DNA of 64,000 nt from a virus, in the IMG/VR virus record IMGVR_UViG_3300044816_000082, positions 26,881 to 90,880 of that record. One strand, 5' to 3'. Below the pieces are notes generated by a model. It saw only the letters and a list, made by a program, of their open reading frames with translations, made no database searches and was not told where the DNA came from. How positions within the stretch are numbered: the first letter of the stretch is position 1; every line of letters starts with the position of its first letter. Of the stretch, positions 16,737 to 24,821 are shown piece after piece. The position numbers and the translations under genes were made by a program.

Positions 16737-17237
16737 ATGACCACAAGCACCGTCCACATGGACACGCTGAACGCTGTCCTCAACGCCTACGTCACCGAGA
16801 CCAGCGGCGACGCGTGGCTCGAGGGCGGCGGGGGTGCCGGCCCGTGGATCTACGCACCCACCATGAACGGGTGGACCGTCGTCATCGACGTCACCCTCGA
16901 GCGGTGGGAAGCGTCCCGGCAGCACGACGACTACGACCCGGTGGCGCTCCCCGACGGCCCGGCCATCGACGCGCCCGTCACGGACGTCGTCGCGTGGATG
17001 CGACGTTGCTGCGACGCCGAACCGGACCGGGACTCGCGGCAGTACGTGATCGGTCTTCCCGTCGTCATCACCGTCGCGAGCGACGGGACCGTGACGGCGG
17101 AGGTCGACCTGAGCGAGGCCGACGACATCTACGACGTGTCAGTCCCCGAGGGGCAGGACACGAGCGCGTCAGCCCTCGACCACGACGCGTCCCGGATCGC
17201 GCACGCAGCCAGCACCGGGCAGGTCACGGTCCGATGA
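16737..17237 (+). CDS. hypothetical protein
   Basis: 166 aa from ATG 16737. Acidic, beta-rich (GWTVVIDVTLERWEA, YVIGLPVVITVASDGTVTAE). No catalytic motif recognised. Confidence 0.65.
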   Translation: MTTSTVHMDTLNAVLNAYVTETSGDAWLEGGGGAGPWIYAPTMNGWTVVIDVTLERWEASRQHDDYDPVALPDGPAIDAPVTDVVAWMRRCCDAEPDRDSRQYVIGLPVVITVASDGTVTAEVDLSEADDIYDVSVPEGQDTSASALDHDASRIAHAASTGQVTVR

Positions 17238-17602
17238 TCACCCCGGGCCTCGTCAAGGGTCGCGCTGAGAGCCACCCATGTACTCGCTGCGACCACCTTG
17301 GGCGGGTGACCTACCTCGCGTTCGGCACGTTCGTGTCGACCAAGACCTGCCCGGCGTGCGGTGGGCTCGGCATGGTCACCCTTCCCCGCGCCCCCCTCGT
17401 CCTTGCCCCGCACGTCCTCGACACGATCACCGAGCTTGACCTGATCGACGGTGGGTGGACGACACGTTGCACTGCCTGCGGGGACCTGCTTGACGACCCG
17501 GTCGACGCCTCCCGGTACAGCACGCTGTGCGCCGGGTGCCGCGCTGAGGAAGCATTCCGCGACGGCGACCACGATGCCTACGATCGCAGGGGAGACAGGT
17601 AA
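17234..17602 (+). CDS. zinc-ribbon protein with DnaJ-like Cys repeats
   Basis: 122 aa from ATG 17234 (ATGA overlap). CTRCDHLGRVTYL and CPACGGLGMVTL resemble the CxxCxGxG repeats of the DnaJ zinc domain; CTACGDLLDD and LCAGCRAEE form a second ribbon. No J domain is present. Probably two structural zinc sites. Confidence 0.65.
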   Translation: MITPGLVKGRAESHPCTRCDHLGRVTYLAFGTFVSTKTCPACGGLGMVTLPRAPLVLAPHVLDTITELDLIDGGWTTRCTACGDLLDDPVDASRYSTLCAGCRAEEAFRDGDHDAYDRRGDR

Positions 17603-17805
17603 TGGAACCGCTCAACGGCGCCGGCCACTACCGCGAGGCTGAGCGGCTCCTGAACGACGCCGCGAGGATCGCCCACGAGGGGGAGCCTCAGACCTACTGG
17701 TACTCGGAGCAGGTCCAGGGCCGGGTCCAGGCAGCGGCCGTCCACGCGCAACTCGCGACGGCCGCCGCGCTGCTCGGTGAGTTCGAGCAGGGACACGACA
17801 CGTGA
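17602..17805 (+). CDS. hypothetical small helical protein
   Basis: 67 aa from ATG 17602. HYREAERLLNDAARIAHEGE and VHAQLATAAALLGEFEQG are amphipathic helices resembling a single helix-hairpin repeat. GTGA overlap with the next gene. Confidence 0.6.
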   Translation: MEPLNGAGHYREAERLLNDAARIAHEGEPQTYWYSEQVQGRVQAAAVHAQLATAAALLGEFEQGHDT

Positions 17806-17972
17806 ACCGGCACGACGCTGAGCACCTCAACCGTTGGCATGATGACGGGACCTACCTTGAGCGGTTGTGGGCCGCGTTGACCCGCGAACCTCTCCCACCG
17901 ATCCCCCGACCCCGAGCTGAGGCCGAAGTGACCGCGACGGACGAGCCCCGCGTGAGCAGGAGCACCCGATGA
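17802..17972 (+). CDS. 56-residue hypothetical protein
   Basis: From GTG 17802, overlapping neighbours by GTGA and ATGA. Begins NRHDAEHLNRWHDDGTYLE, then a Pro-rich segment. The perfect fit between two genes supports it. Confidence 0.6.
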   Translation: MNRHDAEHLNRWHDDGTYLERLWAALTREPLPPIPRPRAEAEVTATDEPRVSRSTR

Positions 17973-18343
17973 GTGGCCGACGATCCCGGCAACAACGCAC
18001 CCTCGTCGCGGTCGTTGAGGAGCATTACGACACCGCCGCGTCCCCCGGGTTGTGCGTGAACACCCCCGAGGCGATCGCGGAGATGAAGCAGCTCACCCAC
18101 GATGGGATCATCGCGGAGGCCGGGCACCGGAGGCGCTCCGGGGTCCGCTGGGGGATCTGGTACGGCGCTGAGGCAACGTCCATGTACGAGGAGATGATCA
18201 GCGAAACGGACACCCAACCCGACCCCAGGACCGTCGAGGTGTACCGCGCGTACCTCGCTGAGCACGGTCCGAACGCCGTCCTGGTCGTCGCGATGATCGA
18301 CGTCGTCCCGCCCTCCGGTCGGGTCCTGCTGGGACCGGGATGA
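17969..18343 (+). CDS. hypothetical protein
   Basis: 124 aa from ATG 17969. Soluble, with an Arg-rich start and GPNAVLVVAMIDVVPPSGRV at the end. No family recognised. Confidence 0.65.
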   Translation: MSGRRSRQQRTLVAVVEEHYDTAASPGLCVNTPEAIAEMKQLTHDGIIAEAGHRRRSGVRWGIWYGAEATSMYEEMISETDTQPDPRTVEVYRAYLAEHGPNAVLVVAMIDVVPPSGRVLLGPG

Positions 18344-18702
18344 GTGCCCTCCCGCACGCGAAACGGCCCTGCGGTGCGTGCCCATGGCGCGTCGACGTCG
18401 ACCCGGGCGAGTTCCCCCCCGACAGGTACGCGTGCCTCGCTCGGACCTCCGCGGATCAACGGACCGGCGCGAGCGCGAGCGTCGAGGCACCGATGTTCGC
18501 GTGCCACCTGTCCCCTGACGGGAAGGAACGAGCATGCGCCGGGTGGCTCGCTGTTGAGGGCGCGGGGCACGTCGGGGTGCGACTCGCGGTCGTGACCGGC
18601 CGGCTCCCGAGCACGACCCTTCGCCCGGGGAAGGGCTGGCCCGAGCTGCACCCTGACTACGCCACCTTGGCAGCGATCAATGGACTAGGAGAGATCCCAT
18701 GA
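18340..18702 (+). CDS. DUF6283-type Cys protein
   Basis: 120 aa from ATG 18340. PCGACPWRVDVDPGEFPPD, MFACHLSPDG and CAGWLAVEG are the ordered Cys/His blocks of this small phage family; the closing WPELHPDYATLAAIN also fits. Likely metal-binding; function unknown. Confidence 0.75.
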   Translation: MSALPHAKRPCGACPWRVDVDPGEFPPDRYACLARTSADQRTGASASVEAPMFACHLSPDGKERACAGWLAVEGAGHVGVRLAVVTGRLPSTTLRPGKGWPELHPDYATLAAINGLGEIP

Positions 18703-19019
18703 CAGACGGCGACCCCGTCGACGAGCTCGACGTCATCGAGGCTGTGGTGGAGGACCTGGAGGACTTGTATAGCGATGCCGAACGTATCGGTAGGCGTCCC
18801 GTCGGCCTGGTACGGGACGCTGTCCACGATCGCGGGTGTCCTGGCGATGCCCGTGAGGCACGCCTCGAGCGGGACCTCGACAACGCCCGGGAGCGCCTCG
18901 CGACAGCCCTGAACGGCAGGAAGTGGAGCGCCGACGTGATCCCGCCGCCCCTCGAGGAATCACTGCGGCGCGTCGAGGCACTCCTCCTGATCGCACCCGA
19001 CAGCCCGGAGCATAGATGA
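18699..19019 (+). CDS. hypothetical helical protein
   Basis: 106 aa from ATG 18699. Strongly acidic and helical (EAVVEDLEDLYSDAERIG, ARLERDLDNARERLATALNG), possibly coiled coil. ATGA overlaps on both sides. Confidence 0.6.
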   Translation: MTDGDPVDELDVIEAVVEDLEDLYSDAERIGRRPVGLVRDAVHDRGCPGDAREARLERDLDNARERLATALNGRKWSADVIPPPLEESLRRVEALLLIAPDSPEHR

Positions 19020-19276
19020 GCAAAGGCCGGTCCCGTGCGACGGTGACGCCAGCAGCACCGGACTTCCACCGGGTCCGGCACTTCGGGTACAGCCCGGTTG
19101 GGACGGAGGTCTGCCTGTACTGCGCGGTCATGTTCGACCCCGGTGAGATGCGCTACCAACTCGTCGATACCCGGTTCGTGTACCCAATGGGAGCGATCTT
19201 GCCGCTGCACCTGTCGTGCGCCCGTGCGCGTAAGGCCAACCCGCCACCGCCCCGCGAAAGGATCTGGCATCAGTAG
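19016..19276 (+). CDS. hypothetical small protein
   Basis: 86 aa from ATG 19016. VCLYCAVMFDPGEMRYQ and LHLSCARAR give a Cys/His zinc site. No family recognised. Confidence 0.6.
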   Translation: MSKGRSRATVTPAAPDFHRVRHFGYSPVGTEVCLYCAVMFDPGEMRYQLVDTRFVYPMGAILPLHLSCARARKANPPPPRERIWHQ

Positions 19277-19477
19277 ATGAACACCGACCCGACCCGACCC
19301 TGCTGCGACCTTCACTGGAACGGCGGCATCAACTGGTGGGGAACCACCCATGACTGTCCGCGTGACGGGGAGGGCATGACGCTCTGCTGCGGGCGGACGC
19401 CCTTCGACCTGCCCCGTTCCGACCACATGACGATCGACGCCACACTCGTCACTTGCACCGGGAACCGTCATCTCTGA
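19277..19477 (+). CDS. small Cys/His protein of the HWNGGIxW type
   Basis: 66 aa from ATG 19277. CCDLHWNGGINWWGTTHDCP shares HWNGGI-x-W with the protein encoded at 33164-33526, so the window holds two relatives. Several Cys suggest zinc binding. Confidence 0.6.
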   Translation: MNTDPTRPCCDLHWNGGINWWGTTHDCPRDGEGMTLCCGRTPFDLPRSDHMTIDATLVTCTGNRHL

Positions 19478-19550
19478 CTTCGAGGCCACCGCCCTGCAGG
19501 ACCTGCTCACCAAGGCCAAGGCGCTCGGCGTCCCGGACGACCACCCGCGC

Positions 19551-20048
19551 GTGTTGGAGGTACAGGCCATGCTCGAGCACGGACCCGGGTCGTGGGCTGC
19601 CCGACGCTGGCACGAACTCCACCCCGACGAAGGCCCGAATATTATTCGAGGCTGCTGTTACGGCGAGCTCCAGTCCTGGGACCGCTGCACATGCTGGACG
19701 CCGGTGTTCGACACCGAGCAGGCGATTCCTCAAGTCATCACCGACCGCGCCGAGCTCGTCGCTGCGGACACGCTGTGCGGGGACTGCGCCTACCGACCCG
19801 GGTCGCCCGAGCGGGAGGACACGTACACCCGCGAGACGCTCTACAGCCTCGCGTCCCGCGACCAGGCGTTCTACTGTCACCGCGGAATGCGCCGCCCTGT
19901 GGCGTACGAGCATCCGGACGGGCGCCGGGTGGAGAGCTCCGGGGATGACTGGACACCCGCGATCGTGGACAGCGTCCCGTACCAGGCCGACGGGACGCCG
20001 GGGGTGCTGTGCGCTGGGTGGGCCGCGCAGCGCCGCCGGGTCACATGA
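19551..20048 (+). CDS. hypothetical Cys-rich protein, start uncertain
   Basis: 165 aa from GTG 19551. The frame is open further upstream and codes a convincing helix (DFEATALQDLLTKAKALGV) back to ATC 19470, where the sequence ATCTCTGAC overlaps the previous stop exactly as ATGTCTGA does at other gene junctions. The true start may therefore be ATC. Later Cys motifs include CTCW, CGDCAYRPG and FYCHRG. Confidence 0.6.
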   Translation: MLEVQAMLEHGPGSWAARRWHELHPDEGPNIIRGCCYGELQSWDRCTCWTPVFDTEQAIPQVITDRAELVAADTLCGDCAYRPGSPEREDTYTRETLYSLASRDQAFYCHRGMRRPVAYEHPDGRRVESSGDDWTPAIVDSVPYQADGTPGVLCAGWAAQRRRVT

Positions 20049-20332
20049 CGCTGCTCGCGCCGTTCGAGGAGGACGCCCTCGAACGATGGGCCGACCACGG
20101 CGGGGCGCTCGTGGTCTGCATCGATGACGCCGAGGACCCGACCCGGGCTAGCGTCATCGCGCTGCGCCCCGGCGCGGACCCGGCCGACTCCCTGCTGCAC
20201 TGGCGCAAGTGGGTCGCTCGGCACTACGACCGGGTCCTGACGGAGGTTGTGGTTGTGCGGTGCGAGTGGCGAAACACCTGGGTTGACGTCGCCCGCGCCG
20301 GGATCATCAGCGAACCCGCGACCGCGACCTGA
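20045..20332 (+). CDS. hypothetical protein
   Basis: 95 aa from ATG 20045. Alternating helices and strands (EEDALERWADHGGALVVCID, DRVLTEVVVVRCEW). No family recognised. Confidence 0.6.
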   Translation: MTLLAPFEEDALERWADHGGALVVCIDDAEDPTRASVIALRPGADPADSLLHWRKWVARHYDRVLTEVVVVRCEWRNTWVDVARAGIISEPATAT

Positions 20333-20353
20333 GCACCGGGCCGGCGTTAGCCT
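20324..20353 (+). promoter_or_regulatory. set A promoter (GCGAC-N19-TAGCCT)
   Basis: GCGAC at 20324-20328, 19 nt, TAGCCT at 20348-20353; same spacing as the capsid-region promoters. The -35 box lies in the end of the preceding gene. Drives the 22-residue ORF at 20385 with a leadered RNA. Confidence 0.6.
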
Positions 20354-20384
20354 GCCGTTCAACACCGACCCGTCGGAGGACCTC

Positions 20385-20453
20385 ATGGCATCAACCCGCG
20401 CAGCGCTCGGCAAGACGGTCCGCGTCATCGCCGTGTCGTTCACCAAGAACTAG
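20385..20453 (+). CDS. 22-residue peptide
   Basis: ATG 20385 with CGGAGGA 4 nt upstream and a set A promoter before it; ends at TAG 20451. Begins MASTRAALGKTVRVIAVSF, basic and amphipathic. Its own promoter and a strong ribosome site argue for expression despite its size. Confidence 0.5.
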   Translation: MASTRAALGKTVRVIAVSFTKN

Positions 20454-20465
20454 CCGAGCTCGGCG

Positions 20466-20471
20466 TAGCGT
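20466..20471 (+). promoter_or_regulatory. -10-like box 8 nt before a start codon
   Basis: TAGCGT at 20466-20471 lies 8 nt before ATG 20480, consistent with a leaderless transcript. The -35 position does not show GCGAC. Confidence 0.35.
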
Positions 20472-20479
20472 CCCCGGCC

Positions 20480-20728
20480 ATGACAACACAGATCGCCCTC
20501 GAAACCGTCACCGCGGTGATGATCAACACCGATGAGTGGGTCGAGGTTGAGGTCGGTCATACGACCGTCGACACGGTCGCGATCACGAGCCCCGGTCCGC
20601 GAGACGGGCAGCGCACTATGCACCTGGACGCGCAGGCAGCGGGAGGTCCGCACCTGGCGTTCACCGACAAGCACGGAGCGCGGGTCGTCGTCCCCGTGTC
20701 CGCTGTGCAAGCGTGGCGTCTGCGCTGA
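20480..20728 (+). CDS. hypothetical protein
   Basis: 82 aa from ATG 20480; no Shine-Dalgarno is evident, fitting a leaderless mRNA. Beta-rich (DEWVEVEVGHTTVDTVAITS, HGARVVVPVSAVQAW). No family recognised. Confidence 0.6.
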   Translation: MTTQIALETVTAVMINTDEWVEVEVGHTTVDTVAITSPGPRDGQRTMHLDAQAAGGPHLAFTDKHGARVVVPVSAVQAWRLR

Positions 20729-20742
20729 GCACCCCCAACCCC

Positions 20743-20775
20743 GGCCGGTAGGCGACCCGGCCTTCATGGAAGGAC
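20743..20775 (+). promoter_or_regulatory. hairpin leader with GGAAGGA
   Basis: GGCCGG (20743-20748) pairs with CCGGCC (20757-20762) around an 8-nt loop, then GGAAGGA and ATG 20781. Same leader layout as set B, without its promoter box. Confidence 0.55.
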
Positions 20776-20780
20776 CAAGC

Positions 20781-21902
20781 ATGCGTGTGACCACGTTCAA
20801 CTACCGCCGCGACGGCAGCCGCGAGTATCGGATCCACCGAGCATGGACGGTCCGGGACATCCCCCGCTGGGCGTTGCTGCTGTGCCGCCTGTTCGGTCAT
20901 CGGCCTGTCACCGCCGGGTTCGACAGCAAGCACATCCCGCCGAGCCGGTGGGTCGAGTGCCGACGCTGCGGATCCCGTCCCCAATGGCAAGGCCGGTTGA
21001 GCGCCCTGGCTCACCCCCATATCGGGAAGCGGTACCGCGGTCAGTGGGCACCGGACGACACCGCCGACCTGATCCTGCGCGCTGGGGAACTCACCCATCC
21101 CCGGTACAAGATCAAGGACGATGAACTGCCCTCCTTGCCGTGCAAACCATGGAGCGCCTCTCCCCGACGGGCCACGTTCCGCACTGAACTGAGCATGCGG
21201 CGCCGATGGTTACGCGACGGGCTGCTAGACCTGACGTTCCGGTTCACCACCGACGCGTACGACGGTGGCATGGGGATCTGGCTGACCATCGGGCCGTTGT
21301 TCATCAGCGCCGACCTTGAGCATGCGTTCGAGCGGTTCCACCGCTGGCTCAAGCACGGGTCGTTGGATGAACGCGAGTTCGAGGTCGGGATACGAGGCTG
21401 GACTCTGCACCTCACCCCGTGGGGCGTCGCGCATTCGTGGACCCGGGCGGATCCGTGGTGGAAACGTGGCGTGTCGATCGACCTCAAGGACAGGATCCTC
21501 GGCCGGCCGATCTACACCACCGTCACGGTCGAGGAACCAACGAGCGTGATCGTTCCCATGCCGGAAGGTCCCTACGCTGCGACGATCACTCTCGAGCGGG
21601 CCATGTGGGAACGCCCGCGCCTGACCCGCCTGACCCGGAACGTCGTGTACCGGTACGACCTGACGCCGGCCCATCACATCCCCGCACCGGGGAAGGGCGA
21701 GAACTCGTGGGACTGCGGTGATGACGGGACGTGGTCGATAAGCGGTCCTTGCGCAGGACCGGACACGGAGTGGAAAGCGAAGGCTGTGGGCGATCTCGTC
21801 GCGTCGTGCTTGCGTAGTCGTGAGCGGTACGCGTCATCGTCGTGGGTACCGGACGCGGGGTGGCCGAGCGAGGACGAGCGACTCGGTCGCGTCCCGGCGT
21901 GA
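20781..21902 (+). CDS. hypothetical 373-residue protein
   Basis: From ATG 20781. The N-terminal region WALLLCRLFGHRPV and CRRCGSRPQW resembles the small protein at 28259 (LLCGALGHRP...CTRCG). The rest is Trp-rich and soluble, with no catalytic motif recognised. Relatively large for this accessory region. Confidence 0.65.
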   Translation: MRVTTFNYRRDGSREYRIHRAWTVRDIPRWALLLCRLFGHRPVTAGFDSKHIPPSRWVECRRCGSRPQWQGRLSALAHPHIGKRYRGQWAPDDTADLILRAGELTHPRYKIKDDELPSLPCKPWSASPRRATFRTELSMRRRWLRDGLLDLTFRFTTDAYDGGMGIWLTIGPLFISADLEHAFERFHRWLKHGSLDEREFEVGIRGWTLHLTPWGVAHSWTRADPWWKRGVSIDLKDRILGRPIYTTVTVEEPTSVIVPMPEGPYAATITLERAMWERPRLTRLTRNVVYRYDLTPAHHIPAPGKGENSWDCGDDGTWSISGPCAGPDTEWKAKAVGDLVASCLRSRERYASSSWVPDAGWPSEDERLGRVPA

Positions 21903-22336
21903 GCCCGGCAACCCGCAACCCGGGTGTGCCGTCGAAAGCGGGTGCTCCCCGTCCTGACGGGTTCCTGCTCCGCCCCGCCCCGACCGCGGAGCACCTGTGC
22001 ACCCCACCCATGCGGGAAGTCCGGATCTACGCCCCCCGCGGGCCGGCCGTCGGGGAGCGCTGCACATGCCGGGCTGACACCGGGGAGGTCGATGTCGAGT
22101 GTCCCGCCGACGGCACCCCCACGCCCCGCGCATACCACCCTGAGGACGTCCCCGACGGTGAACCTGGGACGTTGTGGCGATGCAGGTGCGGCCAACCGTG
22201 GCAGCTCCGGGTCCGGCAGGTCGAGCGGGATCGTGGGGTGTATCACGGGGTGCGGGTGTGGGACCGGACCTCCGAACGACAGGTCAGGCGAGCGCTGCGC
22301 CGCGCCCGCCGGCGAGGGTGGTGGCGACGTGGCTGA
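21899..22336 (+). CDS. hypothetical Cys-rich protein
   Basis: 145 aa from GTG 21899 (GTGA overlap). CTCRADTGEVDVEC and WRCRCGQPWQLRV give paired Cys; the end is very Arg-rich. Likely a zinc-containing nucleic-acid-associated protein; not identified. Confidence 0.6.
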   Translation: MSPATRNPGVPSKAGAPRPDGFLLRPAPTAEHLCTPPMREVRIYAPRGPAVGERCTCRADTGEVDVECPADGTPTPRAYHPEDVPDGEPGTLWRCRCGQPWQLRVRQVERDRGVYHGVRVWDRTSERQVRRALRRARRRGWWRRG

Positions 22337-22601
22337 CACTGTCGACCGCCGGGTCGTGGAGCTAACGGCCCGTGCCCGCGCCCAAGCGCAGCACAGGTAC
22401 CGCACCGGGCGGATACTCCCCGACCCTGCTCTGAACGGTCGCGGACGGGTGCTGTTCACTGTGCTCTGCACCTGCGGGGAACAGACGGAGAGCCTGCACG
22501 AGCCGGACCTTGAACCGTGGATCGCGCGGCATGTCGAGAACAACGCCCGCGTCGCCGCGGCCTCGGCGCTCGCTGATCTCGGACAGGAGGGCCATGAGTG
22601 A
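22329..22601 (+). CDS. hypothetical protein
   Basis: 90 aa from GTG 22329, overlapping the previous gene by 8 nt. ARARAQAQHRYRTGRIL then VLCTCGEQTESL. No family recognised. Confidence 0.55.
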   Translation: MADTVDRRVVELTARARAQAQHRYRTGRILPDPALNGRGRVLFTVLCTCGEQTESLHEPDLEPWIARHVENNARVAAASALADLGQEGHE

Positions 22602-22878
22602 CCATCCCTTGCCGCTCGGGGCATGCCCGATCCCCGGGTGCAGCAGTTTCGGGGGAAGCCTCCACGACGCCCCGGCGCATGAGCGGTGGGCGATGACCGG
22701 GGCACCCCTCTCCGTCAACACGCCGGTGGTCGCGGCCGTGTCCTCAACGATCTTGTCGCCGCGCTGCGGGCACCCCGGTCCCCTGGTGCTCAACGGAGGG
22801 GGGTACGCCGGGTGTGACCTCCCCTTTGACCACGAGGGGGATCAGCACAGTTTCACCGTGAAGTGGGCACGAGGATGA
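22594..22878 (+). CDS. hypothetical Cys/His protein
   Basis: 94 aa from ATG 22594 with GGAGG upstream. CPIPGCSSFGG, CGHPGPLVLNGG and CDLPFDHEGDQHSF suggest two metal sites. No family recognised. Confidence 0.6.
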   Translation: MSDHPLPLGACPIPGCSSFGGSLHDAPAHERWAMTGAPLSVNTPVVAAVSSTILSPRCGHPGPLVLNGGGYAGCDLPFDHEGDQHSFTVKWARG

Positions 22879-23168
22879 ACAGATGGACGCAGGTCTTGCC
22901 GTGGATCCCGGTCGACGTCGCGGACGCCCTCCGCACGGGGTGCATCACCGTCGCGGGCATCATCGTCGTGACCGCGTTGTGGTCTATGCGGACACGGTCC
23001 ACGTCGCACCGGCAACAAGCCCGGTACCTCGGGCTCGCGCTGTTCGCGGTCGCTGCGATCTACACCGAGATCGATCGGTTCCACACAGGGGCGACGATCA
23101 GGCTCCCCGTGACGGTCTTCGCGGTCCTCGCGTCGATGTACGGGCTCAGCCACGAACGGCAATCCTGA
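22875..23168 (+). CDS. small multi-pass membrane protein
   Basis: 97 aa from ATG 22875 (ATGA overlap). Three hydrophobic segments: GCITVAGIIVVTALWSM, LGLALFAVAAIYTEI and LPVTVFAVLASMYGL. Size and topology fit a holin, but no lysin is adjacent, so this is only a possibility. Confidence 0.6.
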   Translation: MNRWTQVLPWIPVDVADALRTGCITVAGIIVVTALWSMRTRSTSHRQQARYLGLALFAVAAIYTEIDRFHTGATIRLPVTVFAVLASMYGLSHERQS

Positions 23169-23737
23169 TGACCCAACCCGCGCCCGAGCGCGGCCGGACC
23201 GTGACTGGCCCTGGCGGGATCCCCTTCCCTGCCTCGCAGGTCCTCGATCAGTCGGGGCCGGCGAACCTGCTCGGGGGCTGCGCCGGGTGCGGGAGCTGCT
23301 GCAGCAACCTGACCATCTCGTTCAGCCCCGACCAGATCCGCGAAGCCGTCCTGCTCCTCGACGCCGCCGACGCTGACGCAGCCGCAGGGGAACCCCACCC
23401 GGACTACAGCGAGCAGGAACGCCGCAACATTCGGTGGCTCGGGCAGCTCATCGAGAAGGGACCTCGTGTCCTCGGGCAGCATGCCTACTCCTGCCCGATG
23501 CTCGACCCGATCAGCCGCTTGTGTACCGCCCATGAACGCCGCCCGCAGGTGTGCATCGGGTTCCCGTTCTACGGGAGGTCCCCGGCCGATGACCCGGCCG
23601 AGATGAGCGACGGGTGTTCCTACCAGTGGGAACTTCCCGTCGAGCTCCGCGCACCCCTGACAGGTGGTCTCGGCACGGCAGGGTGGGAGGGCCCCACAGG
23701 TCCCGTTGGGCGCCTGATCCCGCTCTGGCCGGCGTAG
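23168..23737 (+). CDS. YkgJ-family cysteine cluster protein
   Basis: 189 aa from ATG 23168. CAGCGSCCSNLTISF near residue 38, then YSCPMLD, RLCTAHERRPQVCIGFPF and a late Cys (DGCSYQWE), the ordered Cys pattern of the YkgJ/CxxCxxCC family that binds zinc or an iron-sulfur cluster. Role in a phage unknown. Confidence 0.75.
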   Translation: MTQPAPERGRTVTGPGGIPFPASQVLDQSGPANLLGGCAGCGSCCSNLTISFSPDQIREAVLLLDAADADAAAGEPHPDYSEQERRNIRWLGQLIEKGPRVLGQHAYSCPMLDPISRLCTAHERRPQVCIGFPFYGRSPADDPAEMSDGCSYQWELPVELRAPLTGGLGTAGWEGPTGPVGRLIPLWPA

Positions 23738-23739
23738 GC

Positions 23740-23769
23740 GCGACCCTGCCACGGGTCGGGTCGTAGCCT
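23740..23769 (+). promoter_or_regulatory. set A promoter (GCGAC-N19-TAGCCT)
   Basis: GCGAC 23740-23744 and TAGCCT 23764-23769. A 36-nt leader with CGGAGGAA precedes ATG 23806. Confidence 0.65.
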
Positions 23770-23805
23770 GCCCCCGAGTAGCCCACACAGCTTCGGAGGA
23801 ACCTC

Positions 23806-24225
23806 ATGACCGTTCGCCAGTACGGCCCCTCGGCTCAGACGGTCGTACCGACCGCGGCCAACAAGGTCACCGTCAAGGACAAGGCTGGCAGCGCGGTGAC
23901 GCTGTCGACGGCCGTCGCGCTCGACGGAAGCGGGAGGGTGTCGTTTGCGGTCGACGACGCGGTCGTGACCGCTCGGGACCTGTACGTGACGGTCCTCAAC
24001 GACGACGGGAAGACCAGCACCGACCGCTGGCACATCGGGTCGGCCGCGACCGCGGGGCAGCTCCGGAAGGACATCGCGGCGGCGACCGCCGGGTTGCAGA
24101 CCGCGATCAGCGGCTGGGGCGCCCCGTCGGGGACGTACACGGTCGGGAAGGACACGGCGATCCTCGCAGCGCTTAAGGTCGTCGCGTCCCTCGCGCAGCA
24201 CGACAGCGCTGCGACTGCTGGCTAA
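23806..24225 (+). CDS. hypothetical beta-sandwich-like protein
   Basis: 139 aa from ATG 23806. Begins TVRQYGPSAQTVVPTAANKV and continues with repeated strands (VTVKDKAGSAVTLSTAV, ARDLYVTVLNDDGK), then a helical end. The set A promoter, otherwise found near virion genes, hints at a minor structural or decoration protein. Confidence 0.6.
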   Translation: MTVRQYGPSAQTVVPTAANKVTVKDKAGSAVTLSTAVALDGSGRVSFAVDDAVVTARDLYVTVLNDDGKTSTDRWHIGSAATAGQLRKDIAAATAGLQTAISGWGAPSGTYTVGKDTAILAALKVVASLAQHDSAATAG

Positions 24226-24235
24226 CGGAGCGGGC

Positions 24236-24271
24236 GTGCTCGTGCGGGGTTCCACGCCCTCGCACGAGCAC
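24236..24271. terminator. hairpin with 11-bp perfect arms
   Basis: GTGCTCGTGCG (24236-24246) and CGCACGAGCAC (24261-24271) around 14 nt that contain a further GGG/CCC pairing. No T-run follows, as is usual for actinobacterial terminators. Lies 10 nt after the stop of the preceding gene. Confidence 0.55.
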
Positions 24272-24434
24272 GACCTCACCCCTATCCTGCAGGGGATGAA
24301 GGTCACGAAGTGGGGACGGCTGTGGCGTGGACACATCCGGGTCGTCCCACCACATCGCTCCCGAAACGTCGCCGGGCCGTTGTACTCTGCGGCGATGTCG
24401 GGCGAGCGACCCGACGTGGAGGAAGGCACCTGCC
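24272..24434. other. intergenic region with a second small hairpin leader
   Basis: Contains a possible -10 box (TACTCT near 24383), the stem GTCGGG/CCCGAC and GGAGGAAGG before ATG 24435, the layout of a set B leader with a diverged promoter. An open frame from GTG 24236 covers it but has no support. Confidence 0.4.
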
Positions 24435-24821
24435 ATGGGAACGAGGACGACCCGCGTAGGCGGAGGTAAGGTCCCGACCGGATCGGTGGCTGCTGCTCAA
24501 CCCCCGGTGGGGGGGAGCAAGACCAAACCGATCGCGATAGATGACCCGGCCGATCGTGCCCGGCGTGCTCAGCTCTACCGTGAACGCACAGGTCGGGTCG
24601 TGTCCGTGGCGCTCAGCACCGGGGTCCCCCACTGGTTGACGGTCCTGCTCGAGGCGTGCGTCAAGCCCGCCCGGCGTAACCCCACACTCGCGGACGCCCT
24701 CGCCGGCGTACCGGAGAAGTACCGCGCGGCACCGGCCGTGCCCGACCCGAAGGACAGCCATGACCGAAACCAAGACAGCCCTCGACCCCGCAGTCCTCGG
24801 GCTCAGCGAAAGGGCGAATGA
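24435..24821 (+). CDS. hypothetical basic protein
   Basis: 128 aa from ATG 24435. Basic, Pro-rich ends around a helical centre (ADRARRAQLYRERTGRVVSV, HWLTVLLEACVKPAR). Overlaps the next gene by 62 nt. Possibly DNA-associated; not recognised. Confidence 0.55.
   Translation: MGTRTTRVGGGKVPTGSVAAAQPPVGGSKTKPIAIDDPADRARRAQLYRERTGRVVSVALSTGVPHWLTVLLEACVKPARRNPTLADALAGVPEKYRAAPAVPDPKDSHDRNQDSPRPRSPRAQRKGE

Noticed and set aside
20532-20780. N-terminal extension of the 373-aa protein
   Set aside because: It overlaps the gene at 20480 in another frame, while ATG 20781 follows GGAAGGA and a hairpin leader.
24236-24469. 77-residue ORF from GTG 24236
   Set aside because: It starts inside a strong hairpin and runs through the leader of the next gene; no ribosome site.
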